Of a DNA stretch of 64,000 nt, positions 37,201 through 49,757 are shown piece after piece. Numbering within the stretch: the first letter of the stretch is position 1; each line of letters starts with the position of its first letter. Both the position numbers and the translations under genes were made by a program. The DNA lies in the NCBI GenBank assembly GCA_034336665.1, contig CM067592.1, positions 49,741,783 through 49,805,782 of the forward strand. The letters are read 5' to 3'. A model generated the notes under the pieces. It saw only the letters and a list, made by a program, of their open reading frames with translations, did not search any database and was not told where the DNA came from. Origin of the DNA: Luscinia megarhynchos (lineage: Eukaryota; Chordata; Aves; Passeriformes; Turdidae).

Positions 37201-40200
37201 GTGTGGTGTTTCCCTAAAATCTAAACCAACGCCTCACCTTATGACCTCAGTGTGAAATGGACCTGTTGATGACTCTGGATTGTTGCTTCTTGAGGATAGC
37301 CAAGAATGGAGGCCTTAAAGGTCACTAACAAGGGTTAAGATAAAGAGCATGAGGGGAGCTGGAAAGCAGAAAGGGCAAAGGACTCCTATTTTCAATGATC
37401 TAAACCTAATCATGGAAGCTACAGAGGCAAAAATTCCCCCAACAACCCACTGCACTAAGCTTAAGCAAAGCCAGATCAGTTGCAAATAAAGACAGATGAA
37501 CTTTACCAGAACAAAACAAGGAAGGATTTGAAACTTATCTAGATAAATGGGATTTTGATGTTAGAGCATGGTTTTTCTCATGGGCATAATTTATTTTAAT
37601 TATCCTGCACATGGACTAGGAGGCTGCTTGGGACAGAAGGAATTTTGTTCAGACATCTTGACCTAATTAAGAGTGCATTGACATTTTATATTTGAATCCT
37701 GTCACTAACATGCACATGACCTTGGAAAGTCACATTGATTATTGTTTCATAAAACAATATTTAACAGTCACATGAAGAAAAATGGGAAAGCTCATTTATT
37801 TTTCTGGGCTTTGAATATAAAAATATTTGACCACTTACACATTAAAATTCTAAGATCACTACAGAAGTATGCTTAAAACTTTAACTTCCTTGGCCTGCCT
37901 TGTTAAATAGTCTGCATACTTGTGGCTAAAGGTTAAATGGCAAGATGCTAAGTTCACTGGCAAATGTTTTGGCATCCTAGGGGTGAACATATAGAACATA
38001 CAAAATGTGCTCCTGCACTGTGAGAACGAATAAAACAAGCATGTGTCTTTCTGGAAAGCTTATGGCTCTGCTCTATTGACATGATTTTTTACATGCTCTC
38101 CATGCTGCAGGTTTGTATGTTTCTTTGTTTATGCATTTTATTTTGTTTTTTAAAATTTATTTTCAATTTCTTTTCAGCGGGTAGAGTTGTATTCAGACAA
38201 TAAATGTAGGATTAAGAAAGGACAAAAATATATTAAAAAACACAACTTCCTCTCCCCACCCCTCCAAAAAAAGAAAAAAAAATTCTAAATATCCTAGAAA
38301 GCTTGTCTAGAGTATTTCTATTGTCTCCTTCGCTTTTGAGCTGGGGCTTGTACAGATACATCAGATCTGCAAGATGACATTTGGTTTAGAGTTCATAGAC
38401 TCACTAGATATGCCCAAAGGCTTTCAAAATATCCTAATTTACCAAGCATTATTTTGTCTTACGTATGGTTTGAGAGGATTCTTGAGCCAAAAGTGACAAA
38501 TTTGCTGCTGAGATGTGAAGAGTGGACTTCTATATCAGGGGAGAGCCATTTTGTAACGATTCTGCCGCCTAAAAGCATTGAAAGAGCTTTGTTTTTCTTT
38601 AGCACACATTGAAAATAAGTTTTGAAAACTTCAGAGCTATTGTGAAACAGCCATCTTCTGGCAAACTGTTGTTTTTGCCTTCCAAATGTTTTAAAGTTTG
38701 CATTTTGTCTAGAACATAATTTTTTTCCAGAGAGCTGCAGGAAACATGCAATATGTGTCTTCTACCTTAATCATATATTTAAGACCACTTGAAAAGTTTT
38801 AGTGATACATTCAGGTTGCAAAAGTGGTTACTCAGAGGCTGGGAAATAACACAGATATCTTGTCTTCTTGGCTGTTTGGACTAAGCTGCTTGCTCTGAGT
38901 GAGGCAGGAGTCATAATAAATAAAGAGTGCTGACAAAATTAGTCCTGCTGCACACACTGAATTAGTCTAAATTAAGGCTGTGCCTCTCACAGGGCTAGCT
39001 ACTCTGTACGACTATTGCTGGATTTTTTAACTGGACCAACAACTTCATAGTAGTTTAACAACATTTAACAAGGGTATCTGGTGATAGAAACAGGGGCTTG
39101 CAGGTCTGTCGGCTTCACGCTGGTCTTCTGATTTTATTTATAAGCTTATTTCTAGTGAAGATGCAGAATTATATGGATGACATACAGAGTCCTCTAAAGT
39201 CAGCTTAAGTTGAACATCAGTTTCATTGTTTTACACCCAAATACCCAGCACAGTGTGGTAAGTAAGCATTTGGTACTTATTCGAAAAAGCATCTGACTTT
39301 ATCTTCAAATTGGAAAAGAGATAATTTTTAAAAAGTTTTCCAAGTAATTAAAAAAAAAATCTAACAGGAATAAAATGACATAGGGAGAAAAAAATCTCAT
39401 TCCACAAATCCATGAACTTTTCAATAATTAATGCTACATGCTACTCAGATAAACTACATCTTGCAAAACAATGCACCCACCAGTGCAATTCTCCCTGGAT
39501 TCAGTAGAAAGAGGGCAGTATGCAACATCTGAGAACATGGTCCCCATTTCCATAGGTTTATATGAAAGGAATCTCTGGTGTGCACCTGAAAATTAGATTT
39601 TCATAATGTATTTTCCACACTTGTAAATGCTAATGCTGGCATCAAAGTGGAATTACTGCTTCTGAGCAAGAACTGATGCACACGTCTTTCAAACTTCCCA
39701 AGCTGTTTCTTTTTCCTGGTAGTCTCAGTTTTGATTGTGGTTCTAAAAGGTGAAACAACACCCACTGCAGCTGACACAGCTCTTGCAGAGTGTTTGTTTT
39801 ACGGCGGTACCTCTCTTTTTGGCTGAGTGGTTGTCTTTTTCCTGCTCGCTTAGGAGCCTCATGAGCCATGGACTCCAGAGAGACAATACAGGAAATTGCA
39901 TGGATCACTTTATTGTTCTGAGCTGTTTGTTTAGTTACGAGGGGCTTTCGTTATCTCTGGCATTCCAGAGAAGCCTTACTTTGAGGACTCTGTGGATACT
40001 AGTTATCAAATAGGTGAAGTTAATCTGTCTGTTCTGCTCTGTCTTCTGCCTGGTATACATCTGAAAGAGTCAAGATAAGGTGAAGCAATTGCACTCCATG
40101 TTAGAAGTCAAATAGTTATTTGTTCAAGCTGAATTTGAAAAGGCAATGAAACAGAAAATTTATAACATTTTTGTTTTGATAGGGTGAAGTCAATTTAGTA

Positions 40201-40933
40201 GGATGAATGTAGGATTGGATTGATTGCAACGTACACTGCCAACAACATTCCTGACTAAATGAGTGAAGAAGTGAGCTCGAGCTGCACAAGAGGAATCTCA
40301 GATTTGTATTTTTACTTCAAGCATAATTTCCACCTGCTTCTGTTGTTGTGGTCAAGGTGGAGATCCAATCCAAATGAAGGGAAGCCAGAGCCCACTGTGC
40401 ATTGCTGTGACAGTATTCTTGCACTCCATGAGTTTCATGTCCCTGTATATGTTGTGGGGAAAAATAAAAGATGCAGCTTTCTCTTATAGCTACAGAGATA
40501 AAGAATAAAAAGCACTGCAGTCCTACATGACCTAGTCATGTAGCCAGATCAATAACATTACATGCCTGTTTTCTTGCCTCATCTCAAAGTCAACGCAAAC
40601 AAAAACCATCATATATGTGAAATAACTCTTTCTTCTGGGAACACAATGGTTGAGATGTAACTATAAAAAGGGAAAGTGTAGAGAATTATTACTACTAATA
40701 ACTTAAGGGTTAGAGGCAACTGAAGCGAGAAGCAGCCCATTTAAATCAGCAAAAATATGTTCTTGCCCTCCTTTTTTGACCTCTTCTCTGCTATACACAC
40801 TACAGAAGTTGGGCTGAAAATCACTAGGATGGAATCTTTCAGAGGACAGTGACATTAACAGGTTAAAAGAGGTTCAATAGATTCAAGGAAAAGAACTATG
40901 TGTGGCTATTAATCTTTATTGTAGTCAGTACTT
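31299..40933. other. Intergenic AT-rich sequence, no gene recognised
   Basis: No coding exon or RNA gene could be supported. It includes a GTCT microsatellite at 32895-32910, a pyrimidine tract near 32459-32490, a very AT-rich stretch near 35850-35905 built of attaaaatatt-like units, and A-rich runs near 38260-38285. Open frames here are all short and without domains. Confidence 0.6.
32895..32910. repeat. GTCT microsatellite, four units
   Basis: Perfect run of four GTCT units in intergenic sequence. Confidence 0.9.
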
Positions 40934-41120
40934 GAAGAAGAAGAAGAAGAAAAAGAAGAAGAAGAAGAAGAAGAAGAAGAAGAAGAAGAAGAAGAAAAAT
41001 AAGAAGAAGAAGAAGAAGAAAAAGAAGAAGAAGAAGAAGAAGAAGAAGAAGAAGAAGAAGAAGAAGAAGAAGAAGAAGAAGAAGAAGGAGAACAAGAACA
41101 AGAACAAGAACAAGAAGAGC
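40934..41120. repeat. Long GAA/TTC microsatellite with AAGAAC tail
   Basis: About 185 bp of almost pure GAA trinucleotides on the plus strand, with a few AAA and AAT interruptions. It ends in about four AAGAAC hexamers (about 41088-41117). It is a homopurine/homopyrimidine tract able in principle to adopt triplex (H-DNA) structure. The poly-lysine, poly-serine and poly-phenylalanine open frames across it are artefacts of the repeat. Confidence 0.97.
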
Positions 41121-44100
41121 AGGAGGGCAAAAAGGAGGTCTTGTCCTGTTGTAGAGTTTTCTTCAAATGTCATTAGCAGCTGTTGTTGGAAACAATTGCT
41201 GCTCATAGCAGCATTTGGCCTCATCTAGCATAGCAGTTTTTGCTTATTTTGGAAATGCATTTTAGAGCTGGTCACTCAATTTCTTTTCCAAATCTTTTGC
41301 TGGCTTTTACAAGAACACATCGAAACCCCTTGCTTAACCAGGGTTACTTAACAGGCTGTGGGTCTAAAAAAAAACCAATTTGTGTATGTGGAGGCAGCAA
41401 AGGGAACAGCACACACAGAAGTTATGGACTCAGCTAAAGCCAGCTTACTCTAGGAATGCAGAGGAAAAAAATACTTCTTTGCTGTTTACATAACTGGAAT
41501 GTTTCCCTGCTTGTAAGCAGTTCAATACATCTAGCACTGGCTGTTCAACAGTGCCAAGATGGAAAGTCTTGATTCATTCAGGTGTCTCAAAGTACAACAA
41601 ATGTTATAGAGCAGCCTTACAGTTTATCATGAAATATGCCATTTACTAGTGCAGCAGGACATGTTCTGTTGTAAGCCATATCTAGCTTGTCACCATAGGA
41701 GCTGAGCTCTTGAGTGTGTTTATGCTGTTAACCTGGACAAAGTCAAGAAGAACAGAGCACAGGGCATGTCTGAGAGCTGGAATTCTGTTTCCCACCCATC
41801 CTAAAGACAAATAGGGTGGAAAAACTCATACCCGGGGTATTGTTTAAACGTAACAATTGTTAGGTCAGACCCTTGGAACAGCAGACAAACCTGGAGATAC
41901 CACCCAGAGATGGGATAGCCTGAGAGGCCTGTACAGACAGTAGAAAAGGTTTGGAAATGACAGTGGAGGAACCCCACCCAGATTCCAAAAATAATGCAGA
42001 ATGAGACTCACTCTGCAAACATATGAAAGGTTTGTATAGACTTTTACAAACTCATGTTAACTTGAAATTGTTATTCTGTTTGTTTTCAGGACCATTTCTT
42101 AATCTGTTTCCCTTTGCACCCACTTGCTCAATTAAAAAATCTTTCTTAAAGAAGCTTTCTGTTCAAGTTGGGACCAACGAAAAGCACATGCAAAGAGGAT
42201 ATTCAACATCCATTTTAAAGAGACAAATTCATATATATGCAGTACAGTGAATATTCCTGTTATGATGGTTCTTATTTTTCCTACTGCTTCCATCTGATAA
42301 GATAATGCACATGAGTGTAGATTCATACTAAAAGCTTGGCTGGATCACAGCCATGATACTTGTCTTAGAGAATCTGAGGTACAGAGAACAAACAGATTTT
42401 CACCATTCTAGTGTCAGTTAAATCATAGAGTGTCTTTGCATAGAATTAGCTCTTTCTGTCAAACTGACAAGGATTTTTCAGACAAAGCATTAGCAGTGCA
42501 AAGGCAGAGGACGGCTGTGCAAAATCCTCTAGATTTCTAGAACCATGATATAGTTAATCCCCAGTGTTTCTGGCTTAGCATGCTGGTTTCTGAAGCGTCC
42601 TTTTTCCTTTCTCTTGAATAAAGGTGTTAAGCAGGTAGTGAAGAGACAGCATAGTGGCAATAATGGGCCCCCTATGGGGATCAAGTGGAGGAGAGAGGCT
42701 GGCACAAAGCTTTTGTCTCCTGTAATTCATCCTCATACAGGCCTCTGCCCTGTAAAAAGTACATGAGGACATAAAAAAGTGATGGTGGTTGCCTAGTCTC
42801 CCACAGGGGAGAGCAAGGGCTTCCTGAGCACTTCTTTGGCTGTTCATGTGGAAGCATCTGAGATAACTTAACCTCTTATGCTTAGGTTTTAATATACTAT
42901 TTATGCTTTCCACTTGTCAACAGCTTATCCAGGAAAGGGTAGCCCAAAGAAGATGGTTCACTTTTACTTGAGTTCTTCAGTTTTTGCAGTTGTGTGAAAT
43001 GGAGGACCATTTTGATCATGCTCAATAAAAAATTTGTATGCCATCAAATATTGACAACCAAAACTCTTCACAGCTATAACTAGACCTTGAAAGCTACAGC
43101 ACTGACCATGTGACTTGGTCAAATATGGATCTAACTCTTTGTGAAGTACCTGGAAAGCCAAGGACAAATCAGGTACCTTAAAAGCAAACACATGTAACTT
43201 AGATGTCTTAAGAGAGGAAACAAAAGTCATAGTTGTGTTTCAGAGTAAATTTATTTTTTGTGATATAAGTGTAAGTAAGGAAGAAGAATTCCTTAGTTAG
43301 TCTGCAAGGGCAGAATAAATACCACCAATATATACTGAACAGGTTATTGTAGAAAAGGATATGTTCATAGGATGAGAGACTGAGGACTGATTCTTCTGGA
43401 GTCCAGCTACTCCATGAAGATTGCATTAAAGCCTGTAAAATTTTTAGTGATCCTGGAAATGAGCACAATTAATTTAATCTGGTGTACCAGTTCCTCGTAT
43501 TTTTCTAGTCCAATAGTCTGGTTTCATGTGCCCTCCAAAATTCATATCTAGTGCTATCCAGGCTTCATTTCTCTCTGTTGTAAGCTGTATATAATCAGTT
43601 TGGGCTGAAATAAGATTCTTGCCTTATTTCTCTTTTGAAGTTTCCAGCAGTGCAAGAACAGCTCCACAGACAAGAATTTTGTAGAGTAACGCCTTCTCCA
43701 AGCTCTAGCCATATAACTGCACCCGTGAAGAGCAGTAGGAGAGACCATGGGCTAAGATGGAGACTTGGCAAAGTGTCTTCTATTCTTCAGCTGTTGTACT
43801 GGCACAGGAGTCCTGATGGAGCCATTGGCAGGCTGTTTCTCACAGTCTGTGTGTCACTTAGGAAGCAGAGGGGAACAAGTCTCACTTTTCAATCAAATTG
43901 CTTGTGATTAATTCAGACAGATTTGACAGCAAAAAGTAAACAGCATTTGGCAAAAGTCACTCTCAATGAGAGCGTCGTTAAGAAAGTCACTCACAGAGAA
44001 TATGCAGACAACTTTCCTCCCTCTCATTTTCCCCCCAACCACTACAACATGAAAGACTATAATTTAGGTTTGTTTTTCTAAATTATGATCCCCATTGCTA

Positions 44101-47100
44101 CTACATCACAGATTTACCAGAAGAGTCGTTTCAGCTTCCAGCTAAATGAGGCAGGATTTTTGGACATCTGCCCTGCTTGATTGATGCAAATATATCCTGG
44201 AAATAGACCACCAAACCCCAATGTTAAAATACCCTAAATAATGTCCCATGCAGAAGAAAGAAGGGAGACAGAAGAGGGCTGGAACTTCAGGCTAACACTG
44301 GAAGTCTGCGGCCACCCAGGTGTGAATATCCTGTAAGTGGGAGGTCATCTTGGCACATCACCTTGTCATCAATGCAAAAACCTTGCTTAGAATGCTCTTA
44401 GCATAAGATGAAGAGTAGGGTTTGGATGTGAATGGATGAGCAGAAAGTGAGCTTCAGCTAAACTTGTAGCTAAAACAAGGGATGTACCTCCCCCATTGTA
44501 ACAGCAATAGCCTCTCTTCCCTGGAGGGGCTACAGCATCATCTAGTGGGAACTGACCAAAACTGTTCAATTCGTGGTAGTGTGATCCAGTTGCTGAACAT
44601 AAACTAATGCCCACAGCATTTTTAGACATGGGGCAGAAAATATCCTCTTTTCTCCAGGGAGAAATGGTTATTGGGGAAGGTCTTGGTCCAGCCAAGCCAC
44701 ACACCGCCTGGTGTATGCAATAGCTGCTAGATTAGTTGAGTGTCTCCACCAAGGCTGATCTTTTCCTTCTGCAGAGGTGTTCCTAGACACTCCCAAACTG
44801 AGCAGGCTCAAAGCAGTGAAAAATAACAACATGCCAGTGCACCTATGAACAGTGTGGTTCTCTACCCTCATGCCAACGAGTGGGAAGTGTTTGAAGCACA
44901 GTGAAGTTTCTGGGAGATATACATGTCTTTCTCTTTTCCTCACTTGCTTGTTTTTTTTTTTTTTCTTGACAAGTACCACTTTGGTCCCAGCTGGGAAACC
45001 CTCCAAGACCATGAAAGAAAAGAAGTCTGCTGTATAGAAGGAGGTACCTTGGGTCCTGCAAGTACTCACAACTAAGCAGCAACCATGCAAAGCTGTGGGA
45101 AGTGCATTCTGGAAACTAGCACTCCAGCAACTGCTTTCTGTAAAGACAGCTCTGAAATGTATGGAAGACAAGGCCCTATTTCAGTGCATTTGCTCTTAAA
45201 GGCAGAAAGTCAGAGAACAGTAACTGCTCTTGCAATTGCATGAGAAGAGTCAGTCTAGTCTTTCCACTAAATCTGAGCAGTGAGACATGCTGTCATTCAA
45301 GAATGACAACATAAGCTTTTCTGATGCAGATTTCAGCCACAATTTTCTGTGCTGTCTTTCAACAGGATAAAGATAGTGAATAGAGTTTTCTGTCTCAGGA
45401 GGATAACTCGTCTTGTGGATCAAGAGAGCAAATGCAGAGTGAGGTGTGATGGGTGTCAGTACAAACTCAGCACTGCAAGTCAGCAGCAGTGGCCTCAACA
45501 AAGTGTCCTGCCACCCTCTGGTGATGCTCTAGTGCAACTGCTGCAGCATTAGCCGTTTTCTTGAACAGTCACTAAAATAAATGCTTTCTTAAAATGCAAT
45601 CCAGACCTGAAAAAGACCAATTCCCCATCTGATCCTGTTGAGCACAGCATGCTTGCAACACCTGGTAAAGATGGATTTAGTCAGGACTTTGTCCATCTAC
45701 CTGGGGGAGAGGAGGCGTTTTAAGATATTATTGCATATTTTACAATAATTTTTTTTTTTAGAGATAGATATAAGAAAGGCTCAAATTTAAGCAGGCTGCA
45801 AATATTCAATTACTGATATACTATAGACACAATGACATTTGAAGTTGATCTAATGCTCAAGGGCTCTGAACAGAATCTGGGCAACCAGCAGTTACTGAGA
45901 ACACTATTTTCATTACACCCACAAGTTATTTGAAATAGGCAGAACAAATGAGGCAAAGAAAGTCAATAAACCAAACAGCTAGTCACTTCTGCCTGCTGGC
46001 ATAGTCTCATGTGTCCTCATAGTTCAAGAGGCAGGGTAAAGTAGTAGAAAACAAGTGGCAATTTCCCATTAAGTCTTTTCCAGAAAGATTAGTCTGTTTT
46101 AAGACTGCAAGAAAATAGATATCTGAAAGCAAGAGCTGTCAAACTGTGCCATTTCAGCACTTTTAAAATCATGTTTATCCAAATAAAATGTGAATCAATA
46201 GTAATTTTCATTTAAAGATCAATAATAGTTTTTATCTGTTTCAGTGCAGCGTTTGTCTTTTTAGGAAGTTTTCCTATTCATTTCAGGATAGTAGAAGAAT
46301 GACAATCTTGTCAGTTAAAGAGATGGGAAAATACTTTGTCCCTCTCTTTTCTTGTCCACTCTTCTCTCTGCCTGATTGCAGCATTGGTTACCACTTTCAT
46401 CACAGCTAAGCCATAGGAAGTGACCCATTGTTTGAGGACCAGGGAGACCCATTTGGAGACATATTCATCAGAATTGCTGGTGTCACAACCTTTCAGGTGA
46501 AGGGACAGAGAATGATGCTGAAAGCAGTAAGGGCAGAATATAGTTCTGAAGGGCTTTGAAGGGCTGATTCAAAATCCATTGAAGAAGATAAGATGTGTGA
46601 CTTCTATTTGGTGCTCTTATTTTTCCCTTTTGAGGGATTTTATGAGTTTATAATAATTTTACTTTGATCCCTTTCCTCACAAGCCTTTGAGATCACTTAG
46701 GCCAGGATGGGAGAGACTATTACGGACCTGGGGAAAGCACCTCAGAACTCTGAGTGAGGCAACCTGGAGGGTAGCCTCTCCACCCAGCTGTGTCCTCCAC
46801 TCCCTAGACAGCTTATTTCTGGTCAGAGCTGACAGTTTGACATTTGCTTGTTGCTCCCTCTGTCTCAGAGCCAGCCTGCCATGCAGATCAAAGGAGCCCA
46901 CACACGGCAGCATTTGCAGTGCTCCCTGCCAGAGCCTCTCCTTGTGGGCATCACTGAGGTTCAGCCAAGCTGGCAGAAAAGCCAGGAGGAGAGGCTGGCA
47001 TGGATTTTATGGCATGTTGTAAATGCAGATTGTAAAAAGTGAAGCCTCATGGTTTTGAGGGAAATGTCCCCATCCTCTAAAAGTTGCTTACGTTTCTTGA

Positions 47101-49384
47101 GGGCTGCAAGTTCTTGTGCTCCAAGGAAAACCCATCTCAAAATACCCAAAATACAGCAGCCCTACATGAATTAAGGCACTACACAGATCTTCCTGAGGAC
47201 TGGTGCATGGGGCTTACTTAAAGTAAGACATTCTCCACAGCTCCTGAAAGGCTGACATTGAGACCAATGCACCCTAAGCATTAATAGAAATGACCACAGG
47301 TACAATCTCCAGCCTTTTCCTCTGGTGTAAATAATTTGAGATTTCCAGCCAGGAAGTTAATTTTAGCAGCCTACAGCTGGAATGTTCTTTCCAGGAGAAG
47401 CAGGCAGTGTCCTCTGGCTAGAGAAAGTAGCATCTAATCATTCAATGTTGTATTCTTTCTAAGCTCACATGGAAACTGCAATAGTCTCCCCCACAAGATC
47501 TCTGTTTGGGGTCTTTTTTTTTCTTTTGTTTCAGGAGGCACTGAAACGAACAAGTAACAGTTGTACTGCTCTGTGCAGCCCCTCTTCCTCATACAGTTTT
47601 CCTATAGCACCATGCTCCCCACAGTAACAAGGGTGTCTCAGAGGGAATATAACTTGCAGTGCAACAGCCATCACTACAGAGTTGTGGGTGGTAATTACAG
47701 CCTGAGCCTCAGACTAAGCCTCATACCTAATTATCCACAAAGGCTACTATGGCTTCAGGCAAGACATTCCTGCATGTTTGATGGCTGGGGATAAATATTG
47801 GATGTGCTTCCCAGCACACTGACTAGTCTCAGTGCCTTCATAGAATCAGTTAGACATCACAGGAGAAAGAAAGAAGTGACGCTGAATCAACACAGAAACT
47901 AATCTAGAGAATTTGTTTCAAAGAGATATCAACATGATTGCTCTAAAGCAAAGGAAAAACTGAGTGTCTAAACAAAGACTGTAAGGGACAAAACTTTCCT
48001 GTCTCAGCAATTCTTCACATGCTGAGATACTTACCTTCCTAACATGGTTATGTTCCTCCTGTCTCAAGTGGAGAGAGGGCTTAGAAATGCCAGCCTGTCT
48101 GTAGATGAGCGTGTTCTGGCTGTTCAGGTTTTGGAGGAAATGTCCCTGGGGCTGGTGATGGAGGGAGGCCGGGGAAGGGCAGAGCAGCTGCCTGTGTGGC
48201 AGTCTGCTGGTGTGCGTGGGGCACACTGACCATGAGGGGCTCGCTGTGCCCCGTGGGGAGGGACTGTGGGCTCCCTGGGCTTTGCCTTTGCCAAGTACTG
48301 CTGTTCAGCCACAAGCTCCACGCAAGGACACAGCAGCTCCTGTCACATGTCGTTTGCATGCATAATGTATGATGTTTTGTGAACACCTGGTCCACTTTCC
48401 ACTGCTTGACAGAGGTAGAAGTTGATCATGTAATCTTTGTGGGTTTTAAGAGCATTCCTGTTACTTGTTTCCCCCACTCACTGTGACTACTACTTTCATG
48501 GGAAAAAGGTCTTTTTTCATGCAGCCCAGAAGAAACAACTTGCATGGCTGCTTTGGAGTAGCTCCATGACAAATTAATAATCTAAGGATTCTTACATGTA
48601 CGGCCAAACATGCATCTGCTGCCTTTATTCTCCACATCCTGTCTATTCCCTTTCTTTACAACTTCCATCAATGCCATAACATAGATTTTGTTGAAACTCT
48701 TTGTATGGAGAAGTTGAGATTTTTAGTGACAAATGCGATATTTTGTGGCCTGCATTCAAGTGTTACTCAGCTGTCCTTATTTTTGATTTAACCAAAATTT
48801 GGAAATGCTATTTGGCATGAATAGAATAGATCTTCTAGGTAAGCATGATCGCAGCAGTGGTCTGTGTCAGTGCATATGTGCACTGACACAGGGGCCTGGG
48901 GTGAAGGACAAGGCTGGGTCACCCTGAGTCAGCAACCCCTGAAAATCACTCCACCTTCCTCTATCTGAAGACAGTGCAGTGAATGATGGAAACACAGCTG
49001 AGTCTCACCATTGGTGGTTCTGCTAGCAACAATAAATTCCTGCACTTCAGTGTTTTAAGTTTCAGAGTCTATTCAGCCACTTTAGAAACAGCTGATTTAA
49101 AAAAAAAAATCCTTATTTTTAAGTTTAACATCTATTTTTCCCCCTATATTTCTCGAATCAGCAAATATAACATAATGTAAATTATGTAAAAAATGAGACT
49201 ATCCCCTGCAGAAATTTCTCTTCTGAATGTGAGCCAGTCACAGTTTCAGATGGAACCACAAGATGTCAGTATGTTCCAAAAGAACAATCCACTGGAGATG
49301 GTTTAAAACTGTGCCGAAGACTGTCTAAGTTTGCTTATTTCCCCATCAGAAGTTAATATTTACACAAAATCAAAGATTTTGCTG
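41121..49384. other. Intergenic sequence, no gene recognised
   Basis: Mixed-composition noncoding sequence. Slightly GC-richer patches near 44.4-45.1, 46.7-47.0 and 48.0-48.3 kb carry overlapping open frames of 60-170 codons on both strands. None has a recognisable domain, and splice or repeat identity could not be assigned. A strong 13-bp hairpin lies at 48862-48891. Confidence 0.55.
48862..48891. repeat. Near-perfect inverted repeat, 13-bp stem with 4-base loop
   Basis: The arms are CTGTGTCAGTGCA and its exact complement TGCACTGACACAG, separated by TATG. A 13-bp uninterrupted stem is unlikely to be maintained without selection but can arise by chance in 64 kb. No surrounding features mark it as a known RNA gene. 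Confidence 0.85.
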
Positions 49385-49757
49385 GGTAGGAAAGGACTCA
49401 CAAGGTTCACTGAGTCCAGCTCCAGGCCCTGCAGAGCATCATCCCAGGAGTGACACCATGTGCCTGAGAAATTGCCCAAACACTTATTCATCTCGATCAG
49501 GCTGGTGCTGTGACCACTTCCCTGGGGAGCCTGTTCCAGTGCCCAAACAGCCTCTGGCGAAGAACCATTTCCTCATACCCACCCTAAACCTCCCTTGACA
49601 CAACTTCAGGCCATTCCCTCTGTCCTGTCCCTGTCCCCACAGAGCAGGGATCAGTGCCTGCCCCTCCTGTGCCCTCCAAGGAAGTTATAACTGCAATGAT
49701 GTCCCCTCTTCTCCAGGCAGAGCAGGCCAAATGAGCCCAGCCACTCCTCACTTATAC
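49385..49757 (-). mobile_element. CR1 LINE 3' fragment (5'-truncated)
   Basis: Read on the plus strand it follows the antisense of an avian CR1. There is a 3'-region block (ggactcacaaggttcactga, gtccagctccaggccctgca), then cctgttccagtgcccaaaca, then aagaaccatttcctcatacc...aacctccc, then ccattccctctgtcctgtcc, then a tctccaggcagagcaggc block. It is therefore a minus-strand CR1 truncated at its 5' end, as most avian copies are. The copy is moderately diverged and contains no intact open frame. The short tandem 3' tail is not clear. Confidence 0.92.

Noticed and set aside
40902..41228. Poly-lysine (plus) and poly-serine/poly-phenylalanine (minus) open frames
   Set aside because: They are direct translations of the GAA/TTC microsatellite.
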